Assembly: GCA_003224905.1 (NCBI GenBank)
Contig: QIAA01000182.1
Coordinates: 1-39,748 of the forward strand
DNA from: Acidobacteriota bacterium
GTDB lineage: Bacteria; Acidobacteriota; Terriglobia; Terriglobales; Acidobacteriaceae
Length of the DNA: 39,748 bases
Reading direction: 5' to 3'
Below the pieces are notes generated by a model that had not been told where the DNA came from, did not search any database, and saw only the letters and a program-made list of their open reading frames with translations. Made by a program: the position numbers and the translations under genes. Below, piece after piece: positions 24,536 through 31,817 of the stretch (the first letter of the stretch is position 1; every line of letters begins with the position of its first letter).

Positions 24536-24910
24536 ATGAACAAAGTCAACATCGCCGAAAAATTCCAGCACATCCACGAATACTGGAAACCTTACATCGC
24601 GGCCGAGCTCAATGGCCAGGCAGTGAAGCTCGACAAGCTGAAGGGTGAGTTCATCTGGCACCACCACGAGCACGAAGACGAAATGTTCCTGGTGGTAAAA
24701 GGCCGCTTCCGCATGGAATACCGTGACAAGGACTTTCGCGATCGCCACATCTGGATCGAAGAAGGCGAGTTCATTGTTGTGCCGCGCGGCGTGGAGCATC
24801 GTCCCGTAGCGGAAGAAGAGGCCTGGATCATGCTCTTCGAACCGGCCTCGACACTCAACACCGGCAACGTAGAAAATGAAATGACGCTGCGGGAGCTTGA
24901 GCGGGTGTAG
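24536..24910 (+). CDS. Single-domain cupin protein
   Basis: This 124-residue protein is one small beta-barrel cupin. Motif 1 is complete (H-x-H-x4-E-x6-G within HHHEHEDEMFLVVKG, about 43-57) and motif 2 fits (GEFIVVPRGVEH, about 77-88), giving the histidine and glutamate ligands for a metal ion. Cupins of this size include isomerases, dioxygenases and sugar-binding proteins; the substrate cannot be told from sequence. It lies between the MITE-like element and pdxS, on the pdxS strand. A 124-base gap full of inverted repeats follows, so it may or may not be co-transcribed with pdxS. No strong ribosome-binding site precedes ATG 24536. Confidence 0.8.
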   Translation: MNKVNIAEKFQHIHEYWKPYIAAELNGQAVKLDKLKGEFIWHHHEHEDEMFLVVKGRFRMEYRDKDFRDRHIWIEEGEFIVVPRGVEHRPVAEEEAWIMLFEPASTLNTGNVENEMTLRELERV

Positions 24911-25022
24911 ATCTTCTTCGCGTTCTTTGCGGATTTTCTTTGCGCCCTTTGCGGTTTGCTTTTGACGCAAGAAAGCCTAACGCAAACCGCGAAGAAGTTC
25001 CGCAAAGGCCGCAACGAAGATC
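24910..25022. repeat. Nested inverted repeats between the cupin gene and pdxS
   Basis: An outer imperfect pair (24910-24932 with 25000-25022, beginning GATCTTC and ending GAAGATC) encloses a perfect inner pair GCGGTTTGC (24951-24959) / GCAAACCGC (24982-24990). CTTTGCG is also repeated directly three times. It could be a genomic REP-type unit, a terminator for the cupin gene or a binding region for the MocR-type regulator. pdxS has its own AAGGAG site just after it. Confidence 0.45.
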
Positions 25023-25034
25023 AAGGAGCAACTC

Positions 25035-25955
25035 ATGTCCCAACACAACGGCAACCCCACCAGCCTTCGCCTCAAAACCGGCCTCGCCGAAATGCTCAAG
25101 GGCGGCGTCATCATGGACGTCACTAACGCCGAGCAGGCCCTGATTGCGGAAAAGTCCGGAGCCGTTTCCGTCATGGCCCTCGAGCGCGTCCCCGCGCAAA
25201 TCCGCGCCGAAGGCGGCGTAGCCCGCATGGCCTCGCCCAAAAAAATCCGCGAAATCATGGCTGCCGTCTCCATCCCTGTAATGGCCAAGTGCCGCATCGG
25301 CCACTTCGCCGAGGCCCAAATCCTCCAGGAACTCGGCGTCGACTACATCGACGAATCCGAAGTCCTCACCCCCGCCGACGAAGCCCACCACGTCGATAAG
25401 CACGCCTTCAACGTCCCCTTCGTCTGTGGCGCGCGCAACCTCGGAGAAGCTCTCCGCCGCATCGCCGAAGGCGCCGCCATGATCCGCACCAAGGGCGAAG
25501 CCGGCACCGGAGACGTCGTCCACGCCGTCAAGCACATCCGCCAGATCGTCCAGGAGATGAAAATCCTCACCGTCCTCAGCGAAGAAGAACTCTACGCCAA
25601 AGCCAAAGAGCACCAGGCCCCGTATGAACTGATAAAGCTGGTCGCGAAAGAAGGAAAACTCCCGGTCCCAAATTTCAGCGCGGGAGGAATCGCGACACCA
25701 GCCGATGCAAGCCTGGTAATGCAGCTAGGGGCCGAAGCCGTCTTCGTCGGCAGCGGCATCTTCATGAAAGACTCCACCACCTTCGCCGAACCCGAAGAAG
25801 CCGCCAAGCGCGCCCGCGCCATCGTGAAAGCCGCAACCCACTTCAACGACCCCAAAGTGTTACTTGAAGTCAGCGAAAACCTAACTGGTGCGATGAAGGG
25901 TCTCGCCGTCGCTGCGCTGGATGAAGCCCAGATGCTGCAGACCAGGGGCTGGTGA
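25035..25955 (+). CDS. pdxS: Pyridoxal 5'-phosphate synthase subunit PdxS
   Basis: This 306-residue PdxS (SNZ family) TIM-barrel makes PLP from ribose 5-phosphate, glyceraldehyde 3-phosphate and ammonia delivered by PdxT. Conserved active-site stretches are GGVIMDVT (catalytic aspartate), [10 protein letters not shown] (lysine forming the sugar adduct) and [11 protein letters not shown] (second lysine), with GGIATPADA and VFVGSGIF as phosphate-binding loops. Length and all motifs are normal. AAGGAG lies six bases before ATG 25035. Its partner pdxT is on the same strand but 4.4 kb downstream, with unrelated genes between, whereas the two are usually adjacent. A MocR/PdxR-type regulator lies upstream in the opposite direction. 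Confidence 0.96.
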   Translation: MSQHNGNPTSLRLKTGLAEMLKGGVIMDVTNAEQALIAEKSGAVSVMALERVPAQIRAEGGVARMASPKKIREIMAAVSIPVMAKCRIGHFAEAQILQELGVDYIDESEVLTPADEAHHVDKHAFNVPFVCGARNLGEALRRIAEGAAMIRTKGEAGTGDVVHAVKHIRQIVQEMKILTVLSEEELYAKAKEHQAPYELIKLVAKEGKLPVPNFSAGGIATPADASLVMQLGAEAVFVGSGIFMKDSTTFAEPEEAAKRARAIVKAATHFNDPKVLLEVSENLTGAMKGLAVAALDEAQMLQTRGW

Positions 25956-26063
25956 CGTGTGAGTCGGACACTCTTGTCCACGCTCGAAATAGCGCATGGA
26001 CGCGGACATGTTATCGGTCAGTCGCGCAGCTTTTGGGTGGCGCGGCGCTTCCAGCGCTGCGAT

Positions 26064-26430
26064 TCAGGCCCGCAAAGTGACCGGCTTTAGCCGCTGGGGA
26101 ACGTTGTCCAGTTCGAGCCCGGGATGTGCGGAGCTGTAGGGATACTCGGTAGCAACACTCACCAACCTTCTGATCACGGGATTCAGATGAATGTATTCTC
26201 GGAAGGCTCGATACTCCTCAATGTCCCGCACACGCCGGTCATAGTAACTCGGCTGCCAGATCTCCCTCACAAGCCCTAACTCCTTCCTGGCTCGGTAAGA
26301 GAATCCGCCCTTGATCCAGCTGCAAAGCCCTCTCCAGTGTCTCAGTGGGAGTGATCAGGAGATGGAAATGATCTGGCATCAGCACAAACTCATGCAAAAG
26401 ATACTTTCCCTGCAGACAAAATGTTTCCCG
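26064..26430 (-). pseudogene. REP-associated tyrosine transposase (RAYT, Y1_Tnp), truncated and frameshifted
   Basis: GKYLLHEFVLMPDHFHLLITP carries the HUH-type His-x-His of the Y1 transposase family. After a one-base frame break near 26310, VREIWQPSYYDRRVRDIEEYRAFREYIHLNPV contains the family's catalytic-region tyrosines and ends at 26064. The N-terminal part before GKYLL is missing; the frame there runs into a REP palindrome at 26430. The two pieces are otherwise well conserved. RAYT proteins process REP hairpins, and three REP-like palindromes lie within 1.3 kb, so this is a decayed REP-RAYT unit. Confidence 0.8.
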
Positions 26431-26470
26431 CCGGGTGCCCCACATCTCATGCTTTCCGAGATGTGGGGAA
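26430..26470. repeat. REP palindrome, copy 1
   Basis: GCCGGGTGCC precedes an 11-bp perfect stem, CCCCACATCTC (26438-26448) / GAGATGTGGGG (26458-26468), with a nine-base loop. It abuts the broken RAYT gene and lies left of parDE. Confidence 0.8.
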
Positions 26471-26487
26471 TTTAGGATTGTTGGCCG

Positions 26488-26508
26488 TCATAAACTGTCA
26501 TACTATGA
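26488..26508 (+). promoter_or_regulatory. Candidate parDE promoter/operator
   Basis: TCATA (26488-26492) and TATGA (26504-26508) form an inverted repeat just before the antitoxin start, with another TCATA at 26498-26502 inside. Antitoxins of this type usually repress their own operon through such sites. Confidence 0.35.
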
Positions 26509-26512
26509 AGCC

Positions 26513-26767
26513 ATGCCGATGACCTCATTGAACATCTCGCTCCCAGAAGCTCTCAAGGATTATGTCGAAGGACAGGTAGCTTCCGGCGATTGGGGTACGC
26601 CCAGTGAGTACGTCCGCGAACTGATCCGCCAGGACAAGGAACGACGCTTGGGAAATCTCGAGCAGGGACTGATTGCTGCCGCCGAGGGGCGTAAAGTCGA
26701 GATCCCTGCCGCGGACATTCGTAAGAAGGGTCTGGTTGCTGCACTGCGCGCGAGGACGCGCCGGTGA
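26513..26767 (+). CDS. ParD-type antitoxin
   Basis: This 84-residue antitoxin has an N-terminal ribbon-helix-helix DNA-binding part (MTSLNISLPEALKDYVEGQV, then GTPSEYVRELIRQDKERR) typical of ParD/CopG-like proteins. A charged C-terminal tail should wrap the toxin. It neutralises the ParE-type protein encoded next, and probably represses the operon. ATG 26513 is chosen because the longer frame from 26435 would begin inside a REP palindrome; ATG 26519 is also possible. The stop codon overlaps the toxin's GTG start. The pair lies between two REP copies. Confidence 0.88.
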   Translation: MPMTSLNISLPEALKDYVEGQVASGDWGTPSEYVRELIRQDKERRLGNLEQGLIAAAEGRKVEIPAADIRKKGLVAALRARTRR

Positions 26768-27078
26768 AAGGTGCCTGGCTTGTCCTGAGCGACGCGGCTG
26801 TCGCTGACATCCTGGAACAAGCTGACTGGTACGAAAGTCAGTCTGGTGTGCCGCTTGCCGAGAGATGGGAAAAGGCCGTCACGTCTGCAGTATTGCGCAT
26901 TGTGAAAAACCCCAATAGCGGGAAACCGTGCAAATTCCACTCCTCTGAACTCCGCAATTTGAGACGAACTACAATTGCAGGATTCCCCAAACATCTGATC
27001 TTCTATCGGTTCTCCGCAGGAGATGTTTTCATTCTTCGCGTCGTACATGGCGCGCGAGACTTGGAACGTCTGTTTTGA
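26764..27078 (+). CDS. ParE/RelE-superfamily toxin
   Basis: This 104-residue toxin of the ParE branch has the family pattern VLSDAAVADILEQADWYESQSG (first helices), AERWEKAV, NPNSGKPC, LRNLRRTTIAGFPKHLIFYRF and VFILRVVHGARDLERLF with a terminal hydrophobic-aromatic end. ParE proteins act on DNA gyrase, RelE proteins on ribosome-bound mRNA; the sequence fits ParE better. Translation starts at GTG 26764, overlapping the antitoxin stop as GTGA, which couples the two genes. A REP palindrome begins 14 bases after the stop. Confidence 0.88.
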   Translation: MKGAWLVLSDAAVADILEQADWYESQSGVPLAERWEKAVTSAVLRIVKNPNSGKPCKFHSSELRNLRRTTIAGFPKHLIFYRFSAGDVFILRVVHGARDLERLF

Positions 27079-27091
27079 GTTTGACAGCAGG

Positions 27092-27130
27092 GCCGGGTGC
27101 CCCACATCTCGCGCTTTCCGAGATGTGGGA
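27092..27130. repeat. REP palindrome, copy 2
   Basis: GCCGGGTGCC precedes the stem CCCACATCTC (27101-27110) / GAGATGTGGG (27120-27129). It is almost identical to copy 1 at 26430 and in the same orientation, so the two bracket parDE. Confidence 0.8.
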
Positions 27131-27155
27131 TTCCGGCGTTGGTTAGGGTGGATCG

Positions 27156-27536
27156 CTAAGCCGCTTCAAGCACCGACAAAATGTTTCCCGCCGGGTCCTT
27201 GAACCAGGCAATCGTTGGTCCATTGCCGCGAGAAATTCCTCGCGCATCTGTTTTCAGGTTTGGGTCGTTATAGATTTCAAACCGCACGCCACGTTTGTTG
27301 AGTTCATCTACAGCTTTTTCTACGTTGTCCACGGGAAAGTTCAGAACGGTGAAGGTGGCGGGCTGGTGATTCGGTTTCGGGTACATCAGCGTTTTGGTCC
27401 CGCCGGCGAGGTCCAGAACCAGCGTGCCTTCCGGTCCGCTGGAAACTTCGAGCCCGAGCGTCTTGCCATAAAATTCCTTTGCCTTCTGAATGTTGTCTAC
27501 TGAAAAACTGCTGAGAGCCTTACTTGCCTTTAGCAT
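27156..27536 (-). CDS. Single-domain VOC (glyoxalase-fold) protein
   Basis: This 126-residue cytoplasmic protein is one complete VOC domain. It has the typical start ([25 protein letters not shown]), a central [22 protein letters not shown] segment and the [14 protein letters not shown] ending. One metal-ligand position of glyoxalase I (the C-terminal glutamate in SVLE) is kept; others are not obvious. Function is unknown. Its last codons contain a 22-base stretch that recurs exactly at 26415-26436 beside the RAYT remnant. It is followed on its 3' side by REP copy 2 and preceded by a short non-coding gap. Confidence 0.8.
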   Translation of the reverse strand: MLKASKALSSFSVDNIQKAKEFYGKTLGLEVSSGPEGTLVLDLAGGTKTLMYPKPNHQPATFTVLNFPVDNVEKAVDELNKRGVRFEIYNDPNLKTDARGISRGNGPTIAWFKDPAGNILSVLEAA

Positions 27537-27640
27537 AGCTGCACTCCTAGAGATTTTGGGGTTTTATCTTTGATGCGGAATCTGCTTTGGGGTGGCCCGT
27601 CGATAAGAGTGAGTGCGTTGTCAAGACAGAACTACCCTCG

Positions 27641-27682
27641 GCCGGGCGCCCCATTTCTCGCGCGTTCTGTGCGCGAAATGGG
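27641..27682. repeat. REP-like palindrome, divergent copy
   Basis: GCCGGGCGCC followed by CCCATTTC-TCGCGC and GCGCGAAATGGG keeps the layout of copies 1 and 2 with a changed stem. The pairing has a small bulge. It lies between the VOC gene and the small membrane protein gene. Confidence 0.6.
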
Positions 27683-27690
27683 AGAACGGC

Positions 27691-28068
27691 TTAGGCCCCG
27701 GACGCCTGCCCTCTAGTTTGCTTTGCTGGCGCGAGCACGAGCAGCGCCACGCCGATGATTCCAAACAAAGCCACGCCGCCCAACAGATGTCCGCGTTCCT
27801 TCGCCATCTGGAATGACTGCACCACCATCACAGTGGCGTGAGCAAAACTCGACCACGCTGTAAAGGCGATCAGGCTGCCGTTCCCCGAGGGGTTACGAGC
27901 CGCCAGCAACAGGAAAACGCCCAGTGCGACATAAACGCTAAGCATCATCGGCGCCGTGGCCTCCTCTTGATTCGGATGCCATAGAAACGTCATCACGGGA
28001 TAAGTAAAAGCCACGAAAATTAATCCCACCAACACCAACACAATCTTCAACGCCCGCTCTCGATTCAT
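27691..28068 (-). CDS. Small integral membrane protein
   Basis: This 125-residue protein has four predicted membrane helices, at roughly 7-30, 38-58, 64-86 and 94-113. A WHPNQEEATAPMM loop lies between the first two, and FTAWSSFAHATVM in the third carries polar residues that are probably conserved. It resembles uncharacterised four-helix proteins common in soil bacteria (DUF6632-like, from memory only). No enzymatic motif is visible. It appears to be a single-gene unit, with a REP-like palindrome just past its stop. Confidence 0.65.
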   Translation of the reverse strand: MNRERALKIVLVLVGLIFVAFTYPVMTFLWHPNQEEATAPMMLSVYVALGVFLLLAARNPSGNGSLIAFTAWSSFAHATVMVVQSFQMAKERGHLLGGVALFGIIGVALLVLAPAKQTRGQASGA

Positions 28069-28266
28069 GATGCCCTCCTGCCAAAAGCTAACCCCGCCTT
28101 AGGCTTTGTCAATAACTGATGATGACAGAGTGGCGAGCGGCCCAGGTTTTGTGCATCGGAGTGAGACTCAAAACGGGGCCGGGTGGCGCATCTTTTCCGC
28201 GCTCAATCCCGAAACGAGCACTCACCGTCAACCTGAGGGTGTCCCTCGATAAGAGCGAAGGCGTAT

Positions 28267-28743
28267 CTGCGTGATCTACCGGAAACGTGGACGTTCCAAA
28301 ATGAAGGGCAAAACACCTGGAGCGCGTTCGATGTCGTCGGCCATCTGATTCACGGCGAACGCACTGACTGGATGCCGCGGACGAGAATGGTGCTGCAATT
28401 CGGCGCGGCGCAGACGTTTGAGCCCTTTGATCGTTGGGGACACGTACGAGAGAGTCAAGGAAAGTCGCTGGGGCAGTTATTGGATGAATTCGCTCGCTTG
28501 CGGTCAGAAAACCTGGGCGAAGTGCGTGCATTGAATTTGCGCCAAGAGGACCTCGAGCGTCGTGGACGGCATCCTGCCCTCGGAACAGTTACTCTGTCAG
28601 AGTTGCTGGCGACCTGGGCAGCTCATGATTTAACTCATCTGCACCAAATCTCAAGAATAATGGCCCACCGCTACCGGGAGGCCGTCGGTCCGTGGAGCAA
28701 ATACCTGGGCGTGCTCCAGTGTGCCGGCCACAGCTCGCCTTAG
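28267..28743 (+). pseudogene. DinB-family protein, 5'-truncated
   Basis: The frame reads LRDLPETWTF, TWSAFDVVGHLIHGERTDWMPR, then QTFEPFDRWGH, LDEFARLRSENL, LGTVTLSELLATWAAHDLTHLHQISRIMAHRY and ends at 28743. This is a DinB/YfiT-like four-helix metal-binding domain with its histidines (GHLIHGE and HDLTHLHQ). The first 15-20 residues normally preceding this region are absent. An in-frame stop lies at 28234-28236 and no start codon occurs before residue LRDLP. ATG 28372 would cut away the first helix and one metal histidine. It is therefore probably inactive, although 3' of the truncation the frame is intact. Confidence 0.65.
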
Positions 28744-28822
28744 GGAAACTCTCGCGCTTCCTCGAGATGTGGAAACCTGCTTTGCCTCGCGCATATGCCC
28801 GTGCTAACATCCGCGCGATACT

Positions 28823-29542
28823 ATGGCGGAATCTGTACAACTCCATGAACTCGCGATCCCTGAAGTGAATGTTTCCGATGCTCTGCGGCACTCGGCAGTC
28901 GTCCGGGTCACCCACTGGATCACGACAATAAGCTTCCTTGCGTTACTTCTAAGTGGGATTGCCATTCTCCTTGCGCATCCGCGTCTCTACTGGGGCGAAA
29001 CTGGCGCGCGGGAAGGTCCTTCGCTGATTGATTTGCCGCTGCCATTCGTTCTTGATGTGCCCATCCGCGGCCCCGGCCGCTACTTGCATTTCTTATCTGC
29101 GTGGGTGTGCGTTCTGACCGGGCTGTTTTACTTACTCTATGGTTTTTTCAGCCGGCACTTCCGCAAGAACTTGCTTCCCAGCAAAGATGACTTCTCTTGG
29201 CGTGTGATCTCGCCTCACTTGCGGCTAACCCGGCCCAAACCAGAAGAGGCGCTTAAGTACAACGGCGTCCAGCGGCTCGCGTACATTGCCGTGGTTTTCG
29301 TCCTCTTCCCGTTGATGATCTGGACAGGTCTCGGCATGTCTCCCGCCGTCACCTCGGTTTTCCCTTGGCTCGCCACAACCTTCGGGGGCCAGCAATCCGC
29401 GCGCACCATTCACTTTTTCGTCACAATTGTGCTTGTCATTTTTGTTCTCGTGCACATCATCATGGTTTTTCGCGCAGGTTTTATCGCCCGCGTTCGGGCC
29501 ATGATTACAGGCCGGGTCGCTGCCGCGAAGGAGCACTCATGA
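28823..29542 (+). CDS. Membrane b-type cytochrome (hydrogenase/formate dehydrogenase cytochrome b-like)
   Basis: This 239-residue protein has four main membrane helices (about 30-52, 88-110, 148-170 and 195-218). Histidines within or beside them suit di-haem binding: RVTHWITTISF in helix 1, RYLHFLSAW in helix 2, and RTIHFFVTI with LVHIIMV in helix 4. It should pass electrons between the quinone pool and the molybdenum protein encoded immediately downstream, whose ATG overlaps this gene's stop (ATGA at 29539). The plan is like MsrQ-MsrP or other membrane-anchor pairs, but the cytochrome belongs to the cytochrome b561/hydrogenase type rather than to the MsrQ type. Confidence 0.85.
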   Translation: MAESVQLHELAIPEVNVSDALRHSAVVRVTHWITTISFLALLLSGIAILLAHPRLYWGETGAREGPSLIDLPLPFVLDVPIRGPGRYLHFLSAWVCVLTGLFYLLYGFFSRHFRKNLLPSKDDFSWRVISPHLRLTRPKPEEALKYNGVQRLAYIAVVFVLFPLMIWTGLGMSPAVTSVFPWLATTFGGQQSARTIHFFVTIVLVIFVLVHIIMVFRAGFIARVRAMITGRVAAAKEHS

Positions 29543-30300
29543 GCGAATTACTCACTCGCCGCCGATTGATCACGACTGGTCTGGCGGCTGCCGCTGGTGC
29601 CTCGGGCCTGGCAGTTGCTGCTCGCCTCGCTGATCGTTATAGTCTGATCCCGCCGGACCACCGTGGCTTATTCGGGGCGGGCGAGACGCTTACTTACGCT
29701 GCACATCGCATTCTGACGGCTCACCATTCGCTCGCCCGCGAATTCGAGCGCAGCCAGATCTCGAAGGTGATTCCCGTCAACGGCAAGCATCCCGAAGTCG
29801 AAAGCTATCAGCGCCTGCAGGCCGGAGGTTTCGCCGACTGGAGGCTCACGATTGATGGCTTGGTAGCTCGTCCGTCATCGTTCTCTCTCGCCGACCTGAA
29901 GCGCTTTCCTGTGCACAGCCAGATCACGCATCAAGCCTGTGAAGAAGGCTGGTCGTTTATTGCCGAATGGACAGGCGCGCGGCTCTCGGATGTGTTGAAC
30001 GTCGTTGGAGTACAGCCGCAGGCAAAATGGGTTTTCTTCTTCACCATCGATCAATGGTGGGATAGCCTCGACATACCTGACGCGCTGCATCCGCAGACGT
30101 TTCTTGCCTACGGAATGAATGGTCAGGAAATGCCCCTCGACCACGGTGCCCCGGTTCGCCTGAAGGTCGCGCGCCAGCTCGGCTACAAGAGCCTGAAATA
30201 TCTCTCCCGCATCACTGTCACTGACACCATGAAAAACATTGGCGATGGTCTTGGGTCCGGCTCCCCTTCAACAGGGTACTCCTGGTACGCCGGCATCTGA
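29539..30300 (+). CDS. Tat-exported molybdopterin-dependent oxidoreductase (sulfite oxidase/MsrP-like)
   Basis: This 253-residue protein has a twin-arginine signal (LTRRRLITTGLAAAAG, residues 5-20) and a single oxidoreductase molybdopterin-binding domain. Cys134 in HQACEEGWSFIAEWTG is the probable molybdenum ligand. RLTIDGLV, PVHSQITHQ, GARLSDVL, FLAYGMNGQEMPLDHGAPVRL and GYKSLKYL are family landmarks. There is no dimerisation domain of sulfite oxidase type. Expected location is the periplasm, working with the cytochrome b whose gene overlaps it by four bases. It may reduce methionine sulfoxide or another oxidised substrate; the actual substrate is unknown. No cofactor-insertion genes are nearby. 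Confidence 0.88.
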   Translation: MSELLTRRRLITTGLAAAAGASGLAVAARLADRYSLIPPDHRGLFGAGETLTYAAHRILTAHHSLAREFERSQISKVIPVNGKHPEVESYQRLQAGGFADWRLTIDGLVARPSSFSLADLKRFPVHSQITHQACEEGWSFIAEWTGARLSDVLNVVGVQPQAKWVFFFTIDQWWDSLDIPDALHPQTFLAYGMNGQEMPLDHGAPVRLKVARQLGYKSLKYLSRITVTDTMKNIGDGLGSGSPSTGYSWYAGI

Positions 30301-30353
30301 GCGGGTCAAGTCCCGCGCGCATCTTCTAAAATAGGAAGAGTTTTGACAATGCG

Positions 30354-30917
30354 ATGAAAATTGGCGTACTAGCGTTACAAGGTGATTTTGATGCTCACCG
30401 GAAAAGGCTCGAAGAGCTCGGCGCCGGAGTTGTGCTCGTCAAAAAACCGGAGCAACTGGATGAGATCGACGGGCTCATCATTCCCGGTGGAGAATCGAGC
30501 ACCTTCCTAAAGCTCCTTGGCGAAGCCGGGTTCGAGAAGCTAAAGCAATTCGTTCGCCTCAAGCCCACATTCGGCACTTGCGCCGGAGCCATCCTTTTGG
30601 CCAACGAAGTGGAGAATCCCCCCCAAGCCGGTTTGGGGGCGCTGGATATTCGCATCCGTCGCAATGCCTACGGCCGGCAGCTTGACAGTTCCATTCGGGA
30701 AGGGAAGTTCGATAACACGCCAATAGAGATGGTTTTCATCCGCGCCCCGAAAATCGAACGCGTCGGTCCGGCAGTTGAGATCCTGGCCACCGAAGGTGAG
30801 GACCCCGTTGTGGTCCGTCAGGGGAAAGTTATGGCTGCCACGTTCCATCCCGAACTATCCGGGGATACTCGAGTACATCGTACGTTCCTCGATTTGGTCA
30901 GCGACAGTACGAGCTGA
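30354..30917 (+). CDS. pdxT: Pyridoxal 5'-phosphate synthase glutaminase subunit PdxT
   Basis: This 187-residue class I glutamine amidotransferase releases ammonia from glutamine for PdxS. Motifs include GVLALQGDFDAH at the start, IIPGGESST (oxyanion strand), FGTCAGAILLA with the nucleophilic cysteine, and TFHPELSGD with the catalytic histidine and glutamate. Length is normal. It sits downstream of the cytochrome b / molybdenum pair (53-base gap) and ten bases before a DUF2277 gene, and is separated from pdxS by 4.4 kb. Confidence 0.96.
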   Translation: MKIGVLALQGDFDAHRKRLEELGAGVVLVKKPEQLDEIDGLIIPGGESSTFLKLLGEAGFEKLKQFVRLKPTFGTCAGAILLANEVENPPQAGLGALDIRIRRNAYGRQLDSSIREGKFDNTPIEMVFIRAPKIERVGPAVEILATEGEDPVVVRQGKVMAATFHPELSGDTRVHRTFLDLVSDSTS

Positions 30918-30927
30918 GGTTTACGTC

Positions 30928-31200
30928 ATGTGCAGAAACATCAAAATTCTTTTCAATTTTGAACCGCCAGTTACCGAAGACGAGATTCGAGCGGCTTCGC
31001 TGCAGTTCGTAAGGAAGATCAGCGGTTTCAATAAACCCTCAAAAGCTAATCAAGCCGCGTTTGCTACGGCGATTGATGAAGTTGCCGCGGCCTCGGGCCG
31101 TCTGCTTCGCGCGCTCGAAACCAGCGCCCCGCCCAGGAATCGGGAGGACGAAGCCGAAAAAACAAAGGCTCGCGCCCTCCAAGTCTTGTCAGGACGATGA
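30928..31200 (+). CDS. DUF2277 family protein
   Basis: This 90-residue soluble protein fits DUF2277: it opens with MCRNIKILFNFEPPVTEDEI, continues with AASLQFVRKISGFNKPSKANQAAF, and ends in a charged helical tail. The function of the family is unknown. ATG 30928 is preferred, because the cysteine-containing start is the conserved family N-terminus; the open frame extends upstream only inside pdxT. It follows pdxT by ten bases and is probably co-transcribed. It is convergent with the cytochrome oxidase operon, 20 bases away, with no clear terminator between. Confidence 0.85.
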   Translation: MCRNIKILFNFEPPVTEDEIRAASLQFVRKISGFNKPSKANQAAFATAIDEVAAASGRLLRALETSAPPRNREDEAEKTKARALQVLSGR

Positions 31201-31220
31201 GATTTGTAAGTTGTAAGGGG

Positions 31221-31469
31221 TCAAACGGAATCGGATTCTGACTGGTGTTGCTCGTCACGCTTTTTCCCGTAGCGAAACGCCATTCCGATCCCGATGGTCA
31301 TGAAGCCTACAGGCGGCGCCAGCAGCACCATCACAGCGCGATTCATCGCACGCTGGCCTTCTTTGCTTGTGCCTGCCGCGCTGCTGTAACACATGGCGCA
31401 ACCCTGCGAGAAGGCCGGCGCTGACCAAAGCAACAATAGCAGACCGGAAGTGAGCAGTCGTAGTTTCAT
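31221..31469 (-). CDS. Small exported or membrane protein at the end of the cytochrome oxidase operon
   Basis: This 82-residue protein has a signal peptide (MKLRLLTSGLLLLLWSAPAFS), then QGCAMCYSSA with two cysteines three residues apart, and one membrane helix at about 45-66 (MVLLAPPVGFMTIGIGMAF), ending in a basic and acidic tail. I do not know the family. The CxxC soon after the cleavage site might bind a metal or haem, or form a disulphide, so a part in oxidase assembly is conceivable. ATG 31469 overlaps the subunit IV stop by four bases, so it is translationally coupled to the oxidase genes. Confidence 0.6.
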   Translation of the reverse strand: MKLRLLTSGLLLLLWSAPAFSQGCAMCYSSAAGTSKEGQRAMNRAVMVLLAPPVGFMTIGIGMAFRYGKKRDEQHQSESDSV

Positions 31470-31801
31470 TTCGTTCCCAGCGTGAGAATCCGGAACGCGT
31501 CGGGGAAGAAGATGCACATCAGCGCCAGGCATGCCACCAGAGAACTCATCGTCAGCCACTTCATGCGCGAGACTTCGAATTTCATGTGCATGAAATAGGC
31601 AATGATCAACCCCGCCTTGATCAGCGACAGACCCATGAGAATGCTCAACATGCGGATGGGCTGCATATTCTGGTAGGCGAGGTAAACCTCGATGGCTGTC
31701 ATCAGCAAAAGAGCGGCCCAAACCCAGAAAAACTGTCCTTTCCCGTGATGCCGGTGCTGTGCCGCCACTCGTGACGCCAGCGCGACCTGAATTGCGTCCA
31801 T
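31466..31801 (-). CDS. Cytochrome c oxidase subunit IV (prokaryotic type)
   Basis: This 111-residue protein has three membrane helices (about 25-45, 52-72 and 82-103). It matches the prokaryotic COX4/CyoD-like family: FFWVWAALLLMTAIEVYLAY, then LSLIKAGLIIAYFMHMKFE, where the KA-x-x-x-AYFMHLKxE pattern is diagnostic. It stabilises the oxidase complex rather than taking part in catalysis. It follows the second subunit III gene by 16 bases and overlaps the small membrane gene. Confidence 0.85.
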   Translation of the reverse strand: MDAIQVALASRVAAQHRHHGKGQFFWVWAALLLMTAIEVYLAYQNMQPIRMLSILMGLSLIKAGLIIAYFMHMKFEVSRMKWLTMSSLVACLALMCIFFPDAFRILTLGTK

Positions 31802-31817
31802 TGTTGTCTCTACGCTC

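Noticed and set aside
24855..25613. 252-residue minus-strand frame rich in glycine and aspartate
   Set aside because: It is antisense to pdxS, whose motifs are complete; the composition is the complement of its alanine- and lysine-rich coding.
25960..26020. Terminator after pdxS
   Set aside because: GGAC/GTCC pairing is short and there is no T run.
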